Assembly: GCF_000502835.1 (NCBI RefSeq)
Contig: NZ_AYVL01000003.1
Coordinates: 139,837-203,836, forward strand
From: Mesorhizobium sp. LSJC280B00
GTDB taxonomy: Bacteria > Pseudomonadota > Alphaproteobacteria > Rhizobiales > Rhizobiaceae
DNA length: 64,000 nt
Direction: 5' to 3'
Shown here one piece after another: positions 43,619-52,809 of this stretch. The notes beneath the pieces are model-generated. The model was given only the letters and a program-made list of their open reading frames with translations. It did not search any database and was not told where the DNA came from. The translations under genes were made by a program, and so were the position numbers. Every line of letters starts with the position of its first letter. Within the stretch, counting starts at the first letter, position 1.

Positions 43619-44328
43619 CTCTTGACCTCGCTGCCGCCGACCGCTCGTTCGATCGCGTTGATGCCGAAGGAGGAGACGATCGCCAGCAGGAGATAGATGA
43701 GGCCGGCAAAACCGTAAAACAGGAACGCGTGCTTGGTGACGCGAGCGGCAACCCCGCTCTGCCGGAGGATCTCGTTGAGGCCGACGGCCGAGACGAGCGC
43801 GGTGTCCTTGAGCAGGATAAGCCAGAGATTGGCAAGTCCGGGCAACGCGATGCGGATCAACTGCGGCAGCACGATCAGCCGCATCGTCTGGCCGCTGGAC
43901 AGGCCAACCGAATAGCCTCCCTCATATTGCCCTTTTGGAATGGCGCGGAAGGCGGATAAAAACACCTCGCTGGAATAAGAGGAAAAAATGAAGCAGAGCG
44001 CGATCATGCCGGCGACGAAGCTGTTGACGTCGGCGGACGTTCCGGGGCTCACCAGCCGGACAATGTACTGCAGGATCAATGGGATGCCGAAGAAGATCAG
44101 AAACAGCGTGAGCAGCTCGGGTATTCCGCGAAAAATCGTGGTGTAGATGTTCCCGGCCAGTCTCAGCGACGGCTCTTCCGACTGTTTGGCCAGCGCCACG
44201 AAAAAGCCGAGCGTCAGCCCGAAGGGCAGAGTGGCCAGCGCAAGACATACTGTGACAAACACACCCGCGGCGATGTCGTCGAGCCAGCCTTCGGGTCCCC
44301 AACTGAGAAGCGTCAGTGCGCTCTGCAT
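43615..44328 (-). CDS. amino acid ABC transporter permease (HisQ/ArtQ type)
   Basis: A 237-aa permease with about five helices and the EAA-loop (YEGGYSVGLSSGQTMRLIVLPQL) near residue 147. MQSALTLLSWGPEGW is the start favoured by family length; 44376 is an alternative. It is 118 nt downstream of the binding-protein stop, and a perfect 11-bp hairpin lies in that gap. It is the first of the two permease genes. Confidence 0.9.
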   Translation of the reverse strand: MQSALTLLSWGPEGWLDDIAAGVFVTVCLALATLPFGLTLGFFVALAKQSEEPSLRLAGNIYTTIFRGIPELLTLFLIFFGIPLILQYIVRLVSPGTSADVNSFVAGMIALCFIFSSYSSEVFLSAFRAIPKGQYEGGYSVGLSSGQTMRLIVLPQLIRIALPGLANLWLILLKDTALVSAVGLNEILRQSGVAARVTKHAFLFYGFAGLIYLLLAIVSSFGINAIERAVGGSEVKR

Positions 44329-44400
44329 CCGCCTGCCTGTTCTCCTTAAGGCTCTTTGAGACCCGTGCCGCGTCACCCCTCGTGCGCGGCATCCTTATAA

Positions 44401-44425
44401 GAACGGCGGGAATCTCCCGCCGTTC
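44401..44425 (-). terminator. 11-bp perfect stem-loop between binding protein and permease genes
   Basis: GAACGGCGGGA (44401-44411), 3-nt loop, and its exact complement (44415-44425). On the minus strand it is followed by TTATAA, a weak T-rich run. It starts about 22 nt past the binding-protein stop. It probably attenuates read-through or protects the binding-protein mRNA, giving more binding protein than permease. Confidence 0.7.
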
Positions 44426-44446
44426 AAGTCCTCGTATGTCGGTCGA

Positions 44447-45229
44447 TCAGGACTCGCCGCCATAAACATCATATTTGAAGTATTTGTCGTTGATTTCCTT
44501 GTACTGTCCGTTTGCTCGGATGGCGTCGATCGCCGCATTGAACTGGTTGACCAGATCGGTCTCGCCCTTGCGCACGGCAATGCCGGCGCCCGGACCGTGG
44601 ATTTCGATGACCGGCTTGATTGTGCCGACCAGCTTGCAGCAGGCGCCGTCCGGCGAATCCAGCCATTGCTGCAGCACGACGATGTCGTCATTGGCGGCAT
44701 CGAGCCGGCCATTGGCCAGATCGAGCTGGTATTCCTGTGCGGTCGGGTACGGCTTGACGGTGCTGTCGGTATAAGTCTTGGTCGAATAGTTGAAATGCGT
44801 GGTGGACGCCTGCACGCCGATCGTCTTGCCGGCCAAATCTTCCTTGGTGACACCCTTGATGTCGGTGTCCTTGGGCGCGGCAATCGCCGGCGGCGTATTG
44901 TAATATTTGTGGGTGAAGTCGACCTTCTCGGCGCGTTCCGGCGTGATCGACATCGACGCGACGATGGCGTCGAACTTGCCTGCCTGAAGGGCGGGAATGA
45001 TGCCGTCCCAGTCCTGCGCGACAAAGGTGCACTTCACCTTCATCTCGTCGCAGAGCGCCTTGGCAATGTCGATATCGAAGCCTACGAGCTGGCCGTCGGC
45101 TGTCAGATTGTTGAATGGGGGATAGGCTCCCTCGGTGCCGATCCTCAAGGTCTTTTCCTGGGCCTGGGCAACGCCAAGCGTCAGCAGCGCAGCCGAAGCG
45201 GCAAGCGCGATACGCAGTGCAATACGCAT
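44447..45229 (-). CDS. amino acid ABC transporter periplasmic binding protein
   Basis: A 260-aa solute-binding protein of the lysine/arginine/ornithine or octopine type: signal peptide of about 23 residues (ending AQA), mature EKTLRIGTEGAYPPFNNL, VGFDIDIAKALCDEMKVKC (Cys pair of the LAO group), and FDAIVASMSITPERAEKVDFTHKYY. It delivers substrate to the permeases just downstream. The start at 45229 is chosen by signal-peptide length; an upstream frame to 45316 has no signal. Confidence 0.92.
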   Translation of the reverse strand: MRIALRIALAASAALLTLGVAQAQEKTLRIGTEGAYPPFNNLTADGQLVGFDIDIAKALCDEMKVKCTFVAQDWDGIIPALQAGKFDAIVASMSITPERAEKVDFTHKYYNTPPAIAAPKDTDIKGVTKEDLAGKTIGVQASTTHFNYSTKTYTDSTVKPYPTAQEYQLDLANGRLDAANDDIVVLQQWLDSPDGACCKLVGTIKPVIEIHGPGAGIAVRKGETDLVNQFNAAIDAIRANGQYKEINDKYFKYDVYGGES

Positions 45230-45442
45230 AATGGTCCTCTCTGTTGGTCCCGGCCGTCGTTCCCGAACGGCTCTGTGGGCGGTGCTTTTGACCGCCCGCT
45301 GATGCGATATTCCCATTCTTTCCCAAGAAAAAGCAACTGCAAAACCGTCGCTTGAGGGAAGGTCATGTTCAGAAAGCGATGATGCTGGGTCAGACGCCTA
45401 AATTGGAAAGCAAGTGGGCGGAAACTGTCTTCTGCCGCATTT

Positions 45443-45952
45443 TCAGCGCGACAGGCTTGTGGCGCGCTCGATGAAGTCAGCTATCGAATTCGTGTCGTCG
45501 AGATCGAAGGCCGGCAGGTCTTCGCCGACAATGGGGAAGTCGGAGGCGATGGCGACAATGTGTGGATCGCCTGCCGAGAGCGGTGTCCGGTCCTTGGCCT
45601 CGAGCCGTCTCGTCTCGATTTTCTTGTGCGCTTCGCGCTTGTAACCCTCGACCAACACGATGTCGCACGGTGCCAGCCGTGACAGGATCGCGTCTAGCGT
45701 CGGCTCGTCCTCGCCGCGCAATTCGTGCATCAGCGCCCAGCGCCTGCCCGACACGACCGCGACCTCCATCGCTCCCGCCTGCCGGTGACGAAAGCTGTCC
45801 GCTCCGGGTTTGTCGATGTCGAAATCATGATGGGCGTGTTTTACCGTCGACACTTTCCAGCCGCGCCGGACGAGTTCGGCTACCAGCTTTTCGGTCAATG
45901 TCGTCTTGCCGGAGTTCTTCCAGCCGGTGATGCCGAAAATACGTCTTTTCAT
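45443..45952 (-). CDS. mobB: molybdopterin-guanine dinucleotide biosynthesis protein B
   Basis: A 169-aa GTP-binding protein: P-loop GWKNSGKTT at about 10-18, KHAHHDFDIDKPGADSFRHRQAGA near 39-62, DIVLVEGYKREAHKKIE near 97-113. MobB assists MobA in guanylation of molybdopterin. Its start overlaps mobA by 4 nt. With moaA nearby it supports molybdoenzyme maturation. Confidence 0.93.
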   Translation of the reverse strand: MKRRIFGITGWKNSGKTTLTEKLVAELVRRGWKVSTVKHAHHDFDIDKPGADSFRHRQAGAMEVAVVSGRRWALMHELRGEDEPTLDAILSRLAPCDIVLVEGYKREAHKKIETRRLEAKDRTPLSAGDPHIVAIASDFPIVGEDLPAFDLDDTNSIADFIERATSLSR

Positions 45953-46578
45953 GGCTCGATGCTCTGCAACAGATGCACGGCCTGGGCAAGGTCGTCGGGA
46001 GTGTTGATGTTGAAGAACGGATCGATCTCGGCCCCGCCGGATTTCAGGATGGGAAATTCCACCTCGACAAAACCGTGCCGGTCGATGAACGCCGCAACGC
46101 GCCGGTTGTCTTCCTCGACGAGAAATTGTCGCAAGACCTGATCTAACCCTAGCGGCCAGAGTGCAAAGGTCGGATGCCGTTTGCCGCCGGAACAGGCGAC
46201 CGCAATCGAGCCGGGGCGTTCGTCGGCTGCCGCGAGCAGCCGCTCGACCATATCCCTGGGCAGGAAAGGCGTATCGCCGGCAGCCGTGACCAGCGCCTGG
46301 CAGGTCGTGTCGGAAGCCCATTCGAGGCCGGTCAGGATCCCGGCAAGCGGCCCGGCATAACCTTTGACAGTGTCGGCAAGCACCGGAAGCCCCGTCGCGG
46401 CAAACCGTGTCGGATCGCCATTGGCGTTTAGCGCGAGCGGTCCGACCTGCGGGCCAAGGCGCGAAACGACACGGTCGAGCAGGGTACCGTCGCCAAGCGC
46501 AAGCAGCGTCTTGTCGCCGCCACCCATCCGGCTAGATCGGCCGCCGGCCAGAATGATCCCTGCGATATGTCGGCCCAT
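45949..46578 (-). CDS. mobA: molybdenum cofactor guanylyltransferase
   Basis: A 209-aa nucleotidyltransferase: IAGIILAGGRSSRMGGGDKTLL at about 4-25 (GTP-binding loop with Lys24-type residue), GPLAGILTGLEWA near 76-88, and AAGDTPFLPRDMVERLL near 98-114 (metal-binding Asp). It attaches GMP to molybdopterin to form the bis-MGD cofactor. It is upstream of and overlaps mobB. Spacing to the DMT gene upstream is 58 nt. Confidence 0.93.
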   Translation of the reverse strand: MGRHIAGIILAGGRSSRMGGGDKTLLALGDGTLLDRVVSRLGPQVGPLALNANGDPTRFAATGLPVLADTVKGYAGPLAGILTGLEWASDTTCQALVTAAGDTPFLPRDMVERLLAAADERPGSIAVACSGGKRHPTFALWPLGLDQVLRQFLVEEDNRRVAAFIDRHGFVEVEFPILKSGGAEIDPFFNINTPDDLAQAVHLLQSIEP

Positions 46579-46636
46579 CGTTTGCTGCCTAGACCCAAAA
46601 TCCAGTTTTCAAATCAGACAGTCGTCGACAGTCACT

Positions 46637-47656
46637 CTATATGCCGTCCAGCGCCATGTCCGGTCCAGTGCTTTCGGCGGCTGTTTTTCGCCGTCCGACG
46701 ATCCGTTCGCGGTAGAGTGCATAGAGGCCTGACGCGATGATGATCGTGGCACCGAGGATCATCGGCAGATCGGGGACATCGCCGAAGATCGTGAAGCCAA
46801 GCAAGATCGACCAGAGCAGGGCGGTGTAGCGAAACGGCGCGATGAAGGAGATATCGCCCACCCGCATCGCCGTGATGATGAAGTGATAGCCGATGAGCAC
46901 GAGCACCGCCGCCAGCGCCAGGAACGCCGTGCTTTGTCCTGTCATCGGTGTCCAGCCGCCCATCGGCGAAAGCAGTGCCGCGCCCAGAACTGTCATGGCA
47001 AGTGCGGTGGCGGTCGACACCAGCAATGTTGGAATTGCCTGCGGGATCCGCTTGGTAGCGAGATCGCGCACCGCGCAGCATGCGACGCTGGCCAGCGCCA
47101 GCAGAGAAAAGACGCTGAACCCTTCGAAGCCGGGCCGCACGATGATCAGCACGCCGGCAAAACCGGCGGCAATGGCCAGCCAGCGCCGCCAGCCGACGCC
47201 CTCGTTGAACACAAGCGCGGCGCCCATCGTCACCGCCAGCGGCAGCGCCTGCAGTACGGCGGAGACATTGGCGATCGGAAGATGTGCCAGAGCAACCAGG
47301 AACGACACGGTGGCGCCGGCCTCGCCGGCGACGCGCAGCGCAACGGTCGGCTGCAGCATCGAACCTGGCCGGGCAAGCGCGCCCCGTTGCCACGCAAGCA
47401 GGCCAACGAACAGCGAAGCGAAGGCGCCGCGGATCAGCATGACCTGCGCCATGTTCATCGATTCCGATGAGAATTTGGTGATCGCATCGTTGAGAGTGAA
47501 ACCAGCCATGGCCACCATCATGAACAACGCGCCGCGGAGGTTTGGCGAAAGAGGCAAGGCGATTACCGGGTGAGTCCTGCAGCGAGCGTCTAGCAGGCAC
47601 CCACAAGACAGCAACGTCAAAGGGCTGGGCCACAGCCTTTCTGTGGCCCGTGACAT
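46637..47656 (-). CDS. DMT-superfamily (EamA) transporter
   Basis: A permease with two EamA five-helix halves: GALFMMVAMAGFTLNDAITKF opens the first half, and LALAAVLVLIGYHFIITAMRVGDISFIAPFRY is in the second. Such proteins export metabolites or amino acids. The start is uncertain: ATG 47656 gives 339 aa but with an unusual Cys-rich N terminus, TTG 47557 or ATG 47521 would give about 295-306 aa, closer to family length. It lies upstream of mobA. Confidence 0.85.
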   Translation of the reverse strand: MSRATERLWPSPLTLLSCGCLLDARCRTHPVIALPLSPNLRGALFMMVAMAGFTLNDAITKFSSESMNMAQVMLIRGAFASLFVGLLAWQRGALARPGSMLQPTVALRVAGEAGATVSFLVALAHLPIANVSAVLQALPLAVTMGAALVFNEGVGWRRWLAIAAGFAGVLIIVRPGFEGFSVFSLLALASVACCAVRDLATKRIPQAIPTLLVSTATALAMTVLGAALLSPMGGWTPMTGQSTAFLALAAVLVLIGYHFIITAMRVGDISFIAPFRYTALLWSILLGFTIFGDVPDLPMILGATIIIASGLYALYRERIVGRRKTAAESTGPDMALDGI

Positions 47657-47679
47657 CTGCCGCGCAAGAGCGGCAGGGC

Positions 47680-48036
47680 TTATTTGGGCGTCAGTACCTC
47701 GGTGCCGTTGCCTTCCTTGCCGGCAATCGTCCACAGGCCATGCAGCGAGCCGTCTTCCTGCACCTTGTAGACGACTAGACCGACCGCCTTGCCCATGACA
47801 TAGCCGGCGGAGAAGGCATCGTCGTTGCGCATGCAGATACCGTCCGAGGACGAGCCGCCTGTCTCCCAATGGATCGTGCAGGTCGTCTCGCTGGTCAGCG
47901 TGATCGTCGCGTCGCCACCATAGGACGACCCATCGAAATTGGTGCCGGCCACGGCATAGGTGCCGCCGATCGACTGAGCCGCCGCGGGCAGGGCCGCGAG
48001 GCTGAGCAATGCAAGAGAAAGAATGAGTTTGCGCAT
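47680..48036 (-). CDS. hypothetical periplasmic protein, 118 aa
   Basis: A small exported protein: signal peptide MRKLILSLALLSLAALPAAAQ, then a beta-rich domain (GTYAVAGTNFDGSSYGGDATITLTSETTCTIHW cut into strands) with two Cys likely bonded (residues around 53 and 68). The family is found in rhizobia without a known role. It precedes the DMT transporter gene by 23 nt on the same strand. Start at 48036 is chosen by signal-peptide form. Confidence 0.75.
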   Translation of the reverse strand: MRKLILSLALLSLAALPAAAQSIGGTYAVAGTNFDGSSYGGDATITLTSETTCTIHWETGGSSSDGICMRNDDAFSAGYVMGKAVGLVVYKVQEDGSLHGLWTIAGKEGNGTEVLTPK

Positions 48037-48297
48037 ATCGTATTCCCCCACTGGGCGAAGAACCGCTCCAGAGCAGAGGCTAGGCCCGAATGGGCTTGCG
48101 GTAAATCCGGTGACCGTTTGCGGACAAGACCTTTTCTGGGTGTGACCCCAAAAAAGGTGCCGTTCTAAAGGATGGGTTCGGAGGGCAAATTTGTCACACT
48201 GCGGCTCGAGGAGAATTTTTCGACGAGATCAAATTTGCTCGGCAAGATTCACCAAATTGGTCATTGTAAGCTTCTGATCGTGTTGGGGAGATGGTCC

Positions 48298-48963
48298 ATG
48301 ATGAATGCACGAGGCAATGCGGACTGGCTTGGCACAGGCAGCAGGCGGCATGTTTCGTCGGCTTTCCGGTTCTCCTCTGCCCTGGCGGTTATCCTCATGG
48401 CGATAGCGCCTGCGTTCGCCGAGAACGGCGCTTCGGCGTCGGCAGTCGAACGGATGTCCACGCCGGGTCACGAAGCGGATGAGCTCGCTCGCCGCGTCGG
48501 GAAATGGTCCGTCGTCAACACGATCTGGCCAACGCCCGGCGCCCAGCCGATCGTGATGACGGGGCTGGTGGCCGAGCGCACGATGATCGGTCCCTTCATG
48601 CAGGAGGTGATGCGCCCGGCGCCCGGGTCGAAAATGCCGGACTTCCAGCGGATAGCCTATTTGAGCTATGACCGGGTGGAGGGCCGCTGGAAGTATGTCT
48701 CCATGGACACCCGTTTCCCGGCAGGGATCATGCCCGCCTGGAGTTTTGGTGGCGAGGAGGACGGCAAGATTTCACTGCTGTTCCAGCCGCTTGGTTTCGT
48801 CGGCTTCGGCCCGGAGGTCGAAGGGCGGTTCACGGCCTCCGATTTCGTCATTTCCAGGGACGGCGACAATCACGAAGTGGCCGAGCAACATTTCCTCCAG
48901 GCCAATGGCAGCGGCAAAAAATGGCTTGCCGTACGATATGACTACACGCGCCAACAACCGTGA
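48298..48963 (+). CDS. DUF1579 domain-containing secreted protein
   Basis: A 221-aa protein with a long N-terminal part ending in a signal-like hydrophobic stretch (FRFSSALAVILMAIAPAFA) and a DUF1579 lipocalin-like beta domain: VGKWSVVNTIWPTPG, GLVAERTMIGPFMQEVM, FQRIAYLSYDRVEGRWKYVSMDTR. GGGGAG lies 7 nt before the ATG. Role unknown; such domains bind small hydrophobic molecules in some cases. Confidence 0.8.
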   Translation: MMNARGNADWLGTGSRRHVSSAFRFSSALAVILMAIAPAFAENGASASAVERMSTPGHEADELARRVGKWSVVNTIWPTPGAQPIVMTGLVAERTMIGPFMQEVMRPAPGSKMPDFQRIAYLSYDRVEGRWKYVSMDTRFPAGIMPAWSFGGEEDGKISLLFQPLGFVGFGPEVEGRFTASDFVISRDGDNHEVAEQHFLQANGSGKKWLAVRYDYTRQQP

Positions 48964-49014
48964 CTCGCTAGCAAAAACAATAGGCTGCCAATAAGTTCTG
49001 ACGTCGCCGGATGC

Positions 49015-49488
49015 TCACGGTCCCCTGAGGCTGCCGGCGATCGCATCGACGAGCGGGTCGTATTTCGATTTCAGGGCTGGCGGGTAGTCGATCCAGACCG
49101 TGCGGATGACACCGTCTTTTCCGAACAGGCGGCGTTCATAGAAGATGTTCCCGCCTTTGATGCCCGACAGCACCGCCCAGTCCTTGCCGGTCTTGCTGTA
49201 GGTGATCCTGTAGCCAGGTTCCTTGCTGGCCCTCTCGGCGGAGACGAAGGCTGTCGGGGTGTCATCATCGATGTTGAGGATACCCGAACAGATCAGGCTG
49301 GCGCCATCGGCAGTGAGCCATTGTTGTCCATCGCCATTGTCCGGCTCAGGCTGGCGAAGAGTGAAGATTTCATCCGGAAAGGTGCAGATGGTACCGAAGC
49401 GCTCGTTCGTGTAGGTAAATGGCGCGGCAACTGCCGTGGTCCCCGCCATCACTCCGAAAAACGTCAGGACTGCAAAAAACCGCTGCAC
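49015..49488 (-). CDS. hypothetical secreted protein, 157 aa
   Basis: Starts at a GTG with a signal peptide of about 22 residues (MQRFFAVLTFFGVMAGTTAVAA). The mature part is a beta-rich domain with two Cys (TICTF, LICSG) that probably bond, and YERRLFGKDGVIRTVWIDYP near the end. Similar proteins are common in rhizobia and unassigned. It lies between the DUF1579 and moaA genes. Confidence 0.7.
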   Translation of the reverse strand: MQRFFAVLTFFGVMAGTTAVAAPFTYTNERFGTICTFPDEIFTLRQPEPDNGDGQQWLTADGASLICSGILNIDDDTPTAFVSAERASKEPGYRITYSKTGKDWAVLSGIKGGNIFYERRLFGKDGVIRTVWIDYPPALKSKYDPLVDAIAGSLRGP

Positions 49489-49543
49489 GCTTTGCCTCGC
49501 GCCGATACCAAGGCGATTATTCTTGCACGAAATCGGCGAAAAA

Positions 49544-50539
49544 TCAGCCGCCGGTGACGCTCATATGCCGCGACACCGACGGACGGTTGGTGCGGCGATC
49601 GATGATGAAGTCGTGGCCTTTGGGCTTGCGGCCGATTGCTTCGTCGATGGCATCGGCGACCAGCTCGTTGCCTTCCGACGCACGCAGCGGCGCGCGCAGG
49701 TCGGCGGCATCTTCCTGGCCGAGGCACATGTAAAGGGTGCCGGTGCAGGTCAGCCGGACCCGGTTGCAGCTTTCGCAGAAATTATGCGTCATCGGCGTGA
49801 TGAAGCCCAGCCGTCCGCCGGTCTCGGCGACTTGGACATAGCGGGCCGGGCCACCGGTCTTGTAGGGAATGTCGCTTAGCGTGAACTGGCGTTCGAGAGC
49901 CGCGCGCAGCAGCGACAGCGGCAAATACTGGTCGGTGCGGTCGGCGTCGATCTCGCCCATCGGCATGGTTTCGATGACCGTCAGATCCATGCCGCGGCCA
50001 TGCGCCCAGCGCAGCATTTCCGGCAATTCGGCGTCATTGAAGTCCTTCAACGCCACGGCGTTGAGCTTTACCTTCAGCCCGGCCGCCTGCGCGGCGTCGA
50101 TGCCGTCCATGACCTTGTCCAGATTGCCCCAGCGGGTGATCTGGCGGAATTTGTCGGCATCGAGGGTATCGAGCGAGACGTTAATGCGCTTGACGCCGCA
50201 GTCGGCGAGCTCGGTGGCAAAGCGGGAAAGCTGCGATCCGTTGGTGGTCAGCGTCAGCTCTTCCAGTGCACCACTCTCGAGATGCCGCGAAAGCTGGCGT
50301 ACCAGGTGCATGATGTTCTTGCGCACAAGCGGCTCACCGCCGGTGAGGCGGAGCTTGCGCACACCCTTTTCGATGAAGACCGTGCAGAGCCGGTCGAGCT
50401 CTTCCAGCGACAGCAGGTCCTTCTTCGGCAGGAACGTCATGTCCTCGGCCATGCAATAGGTGCAGCGGAAATCGCAGCGGTCGGTGACCGACACGCGCAG
50501 GTAGGTGATCGTGCGACCGAAAGGATCGATCATATCCAT
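49544..50539 (-). CDS. moaA: GTP 3',8-cyclase MoaA
   Basis: A 331-aa radical SAM enzyme that begins molybdopterin synthesis from GTP. The N-terminal 4Fe-4S motif is CDFRCTYC with Cys22, Cys26 and Cys29. The C-terminal cluster is [13 protein letters not shown] (CxxCx13C), and [13 protein letters not shown] is the SAM motif. Length is normal. The start at 50539 is preferred over an upstream frame to 50641. No Moco riboswitch is obvious upstream. It pairs with mobAB for cofactor supply. Confidence 0.96.
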   Translation of the reverse strand: MDMIDPFGRTITYLRVSVTDRCDFRCTYCMAEDMTFLPKKDLLSLEELDRLCTVFIEKGVRKLRLTGGEPLVRKNIMHLVRQLSRHLESGALEELTLTTNGSQLSRFATELADCGVKRINVSLDTLDADKFRQITRWGNLDKVMDGIDAAQAAGLKVKLNAVALKDFNDAELPEMLRWAHGRGMDLTVIETMPMGEIDADRTDQYLPLSLLRAALERQFTLSDIPYKTGGPARYVQVAETGGRLGFITPMTHNFCESCNRVRLTCTGTLYMCLGQEDAADLRAPLRASEGNELVADAIDEAIGRKPKGHDFIIDRRTNRPSVSRHMSVTGG

Positions 50540-50738
50540 GCTTGTGCGCTTCCCGTGGGCGTGAACGGCTTCGTTATATATGGCTATGTGATACGAGCCA
50601 ACTTGGCATTCAAGATAGAAGCTCGCGATCATCGGTAACATTCCGACGCCGACAGATCATGTCGGAAGTTCTGAAACGGCCTGTTCCCTCGACGCGAAGC
50701 GGCGTAGGGAAGGGTGGTATTCCGCAGGATCCATCAGC

Positions 50739-51092
50739 ATGACAGCGCCAAAAGAACTCAGGGTCTCGAAGGACCGCAAGCTGCTTTCCGTCACCTTTCC
50801 GGGCCATCAGCCGTTCGAATTGTCGGCCGAGCTGCTGCGCGTCGCCTCGCCATCGGCCGAGGTGCAGGGCCATTCGCCCGAACAGCGCGTCACCGTTCCC
50901 GGCAAGCGCAATGTAACGATTCTGAAGATCGAGCCGGTCGGCAATTATGCCGTGCGCATCACCTTCGACGATTTCCATGATACCGGCATCTTCACCTGGA
51001 ATTACCTGCATACGCTGGGTCATGAGAAGGATGCACGCTGGGCCGCCTATCTCGCCGAACTGGAAGAGAAGGGGCTGAGCCGCGACCGTTGA
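50739..51092 (+). CDS. DUF971 domain-containing protein
   Basis: A 117-aa protein of the gamma-butyrobetaine hydroxylase N-terminal domain type: LRVSKDRKLLSVTFPG, ELSAELLRVASPSAEV, YAVRITFDDFHDTGIFTWNYLHTLG with a conserved Trp and His near 86-93. The family often accompanies Mrp/ApbC or MoaA-related genes, but its role is unknown. It is divergent from moaA and stands alone. Confidence 0.88.
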   Translation: MTAPKELRVSKDRKLLSVTFPGHQPFELSAELLRVASPSAEVQGHSPEQRVTVPGKRNVTILKIEPVGNYAVRITFDDFHDTGIFTWNYLHTLGHEKDARWAAYLAELEEKGLSRDR

Positions 51093-51115
51093 ATGGATCC
51101 CGCAGGACTCTCAGG

Positions 51116-51544
51116 TCAACGCAGGATTGCCAGTATCTCGCTGGTGTCGTGATAAAACGGCGTACCTTCGATCAGCCGATCATCCTTGAAGCGCAAGACT
51201 TCGGCAAACGGCTGTTTGATGGTTGCACCATTGGCCCGCGATGTCAGCGAAAGCGAGCAGCTCATGAACACCGTGTCATCGTTTTGGGCGACCTGAAGGT
51301 CCTCCACCGCCACGTCGCTCCAGATTTCCCGCATTTTGCGGAAAAGGGCGCCAACGCCGTCGAGGCCGTTCCAGTCACCGGCATAGGGCAGGGAGCGCGG
51401 CTCATGCACGACAATCTCGGCATGAAATGCGCCGGCAAGCACATCAAGGCTCTCCGACCCTGATTGCAGGAAACGCATTTCAACATTGAACATGTTTTCA
51501 ATAAGTTCCATGGCGGTGCGTCGCCGGTCGAGCGGTTTATCCAT
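51116..51544 (-). CDS. NTF2-like (SnoaL-type) protein
   Basis: A 142-aa cone-shaped alpha+beta protein: FLQSGSESLDVLAGAFHAEIVVHEP, WNGLDGVGALFRKMREIWSDV, EVLRFKDDRLIEGTPFYHDTSEI. GGAGG lies 6-10 nt before the ATG. Such proteins may be enzymes or binding modules; no catalytic residues are assigned. It is near the pyridoxamine-oxidase-like gene but transcribed away from it. Confidence 0.8.
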   Translation of the reverse strand: MDKPLDRRRTAMELIENMFNVEMRFLQSGSESLDVLAGAFHAEIVVHEPRSLPYAGDWNGLDGVGALFRKMREIWSDVAVEDLQVAQNDDTVFMSCSLSLTSRANGATIKQPFAEVLRFKDDRLIEGTPFYHDTSEILAILR

Positions 51545-51703
51545 TTTTGACCTCCGTATCCATTGGCACGATCATGCAGGTAAAGCGGTTTGCCCTTGTT
51601 TGCGTTGCCTCGACACCCGTTTCCTGATGACCGGCAAACGGGCACTTGTCGTGAAAACGTCATCCATCTGGAGTAGCGCCGGCAAAGCTTTGGAGACGAA
51701 AAC

Positions 51704-52315
51704 ATGTCCATGATCACCAGCATCGAACAGCTTGAAGCGCTCTATGGCCTGCCCGGCGAGGCGTCGGTGGTCAAGGAACTCGACCAGCTGATTCGCGAAT
51801 ACGCAGCTATCATCGAGGCTTCGCCGTTTGCCGCGCTCGCAACCTGCGGGCCAGAAGGGCTGGACTGCTCGCCGCGCGGCGATCTCGCCGGGTTCGTCCG
51901 CATCCATGATCCGAAAACGCTGATGATGCCGGACCGGCGCGGCAACAACCGTGCCGATTCGCTAAGGAACATCCTTCGCGATCCGCGCGTCGCGCTCCTG
52001 TTCCTGGTGCCGGGTTCCGGCACGACGCTGCGCGTCAATGGCCGCGCCCACATCACCACCGATACCGGGCTCTGCGCCTCGTTCGCCGTCGAGGGCAAGC
52101 CGGCGCGCTCGGTGACGATCATCGAGATCGATGCGGTTTATTTCCAGTGCGCCCGCGCCATCCACCGATCGGAACTGTGGAATCCGGCAAGGCATGTCGA
52201 CCCGAGATCGCTGCCGACTCCCGGCCAAATCCTGGAAATCACCAGCCGCAAGAACATTGACGGCGAGGTCTACGACAAGGAATGGCCCGAGCGCGCGAAA
52301 AAATCGATGTGGTGA
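51704..52315 (+). CDS. pyridoxamine 5'-phosphate oxidase-family (split-barrel flavin) protein
   Basis: A 203-aa split-barrel FMN-binding-type protein: FAALATCGPEGLDCSPRGDLAGFVRI, DRRGNNRADSLRNILRDPRVALLFLVPG, GTTLRVNGRAHITTD. It resembles MSMEG_1071/PPOX-type rhizobial proteins. The reaction is unknown; relatives reduce small molecules with F420 or FMN. It converges on the MarR gene. Confidence 0.85.
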   Translation: MSMITSIEQLEALYGLPGEASVVKELDQLIREYAAIIEASPFAALATCGPEGLDCSPRGDLAGFVRIHDPKTLMMPDRRGNNRADSLRNILRDPRVALLFLVPGSGTTLRVNGRAHITTDTGLCASFAVEGKPARSVTIIEIDAVYFQCARAIHRSELWNPARHVDPRSLPTPGQILEITSRKNIDGEVYDKEWPERAKKSMW

Positions 52316-52342
52316 AGCATTTGGTGGTGGAGCACTGGGCTG

Positions 52343-52795
52343 TCAGGCGGTCTTCAAAACCTCGGCAATCCTACGCATCTGTTCGCCGATCATGTCACAT
52401 TGTTCCGGCGTCGACTGGCTCATCGCCTTCTCGATCAGCGCCATATGGACCTTCAGCGCCTGCATCAGCAGTGCCTCGCCGGCCTCTGTCAACGTCAGCC
52501 TCAGCACGCGCTTGTCCTTCTCGTCGCCCTCGCGGCGCAGCAGGCCACGGGCCTCCAGCTGAGGCAAAAGCATAGTGATGTTGGAGCGGCCGACCAGCAG
52601 CCGACGAGCAAGGTCGTGCTGCGACATGCCGGGATGACGGTAGAGGTTCATCAGCACGTCGAGCTGCGCCGGCTTCAGGTCGAGCGGCGCAAGCTTCACC
52701 GCCAGGGTGCGTTCCACCACATGGCAGGCGCGCGCCACCGCGACCCAGTTGCGAAAACGCGGGTTGTCCCAGGGCAGGTCTTGCTTAATGTTCAT
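52343..52795 (-). CDS. MarR-family transcriptional regulator
   Basis: A 150-aa winged-helix regulator: ACHVVERTLAVKLAPLDLKPAQLDVLMNLYRHPG, then the HTH MSQHDLARRLLVGRSNITMLLPQLEARGLL and the wing REGDEKDKRVLRLTLTEAGEAL. It is divergent from the alpha/beta hydrolase gene. Two 14-bp inverted-repeat sites lie in the shared intergenic region, the first covering its own start codon. Probably represses both genes until a small aromatic or phenolic ligand is bound. Confidence 0.92.
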   Translation of the reverse strand: MNIKQDLPWDNPRFRNWVAVARACHVVERTLAVKLAPLDLKPAQLDVLMNLYRHPGMSQHDLARRLLVGRSNITMLLPQLEARGLLRREGDEKDKRVLRLTLTEAGEALLMQALKVHMALIEKAMSQSTPEQCDMIGEQMRRIAEVLKTA

Positions 52796-52809
52796 GTTTG
52801 AACTATTAT
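52781..52809 (+). promoter_or_regulatory. predicted promoter of the alpha/beta hydrolase gene
   Basis: TTGCTT (52781-52786), 17-nt spacer and TATTAT (52804-52809), reading towards the gene at 52843. The first MarR-like operator fills the spacer and the second follows the -10 box. Confidence 0.5.
52790..52803. promoter_or_regulatory. probable MarR operator 1
   Basis: GTTCATGTTTGAAC, a 5-bp perfect inverted repeat around a 4-nt centre, overlapping the regulator start codon at 52793-52795. Confidence 0.65.

Noticed and set aside
50540-50738. Molybdenum-cofactor riboswitch before moaA
   Set aside because: No convincing conserved helices recognised in the gap.
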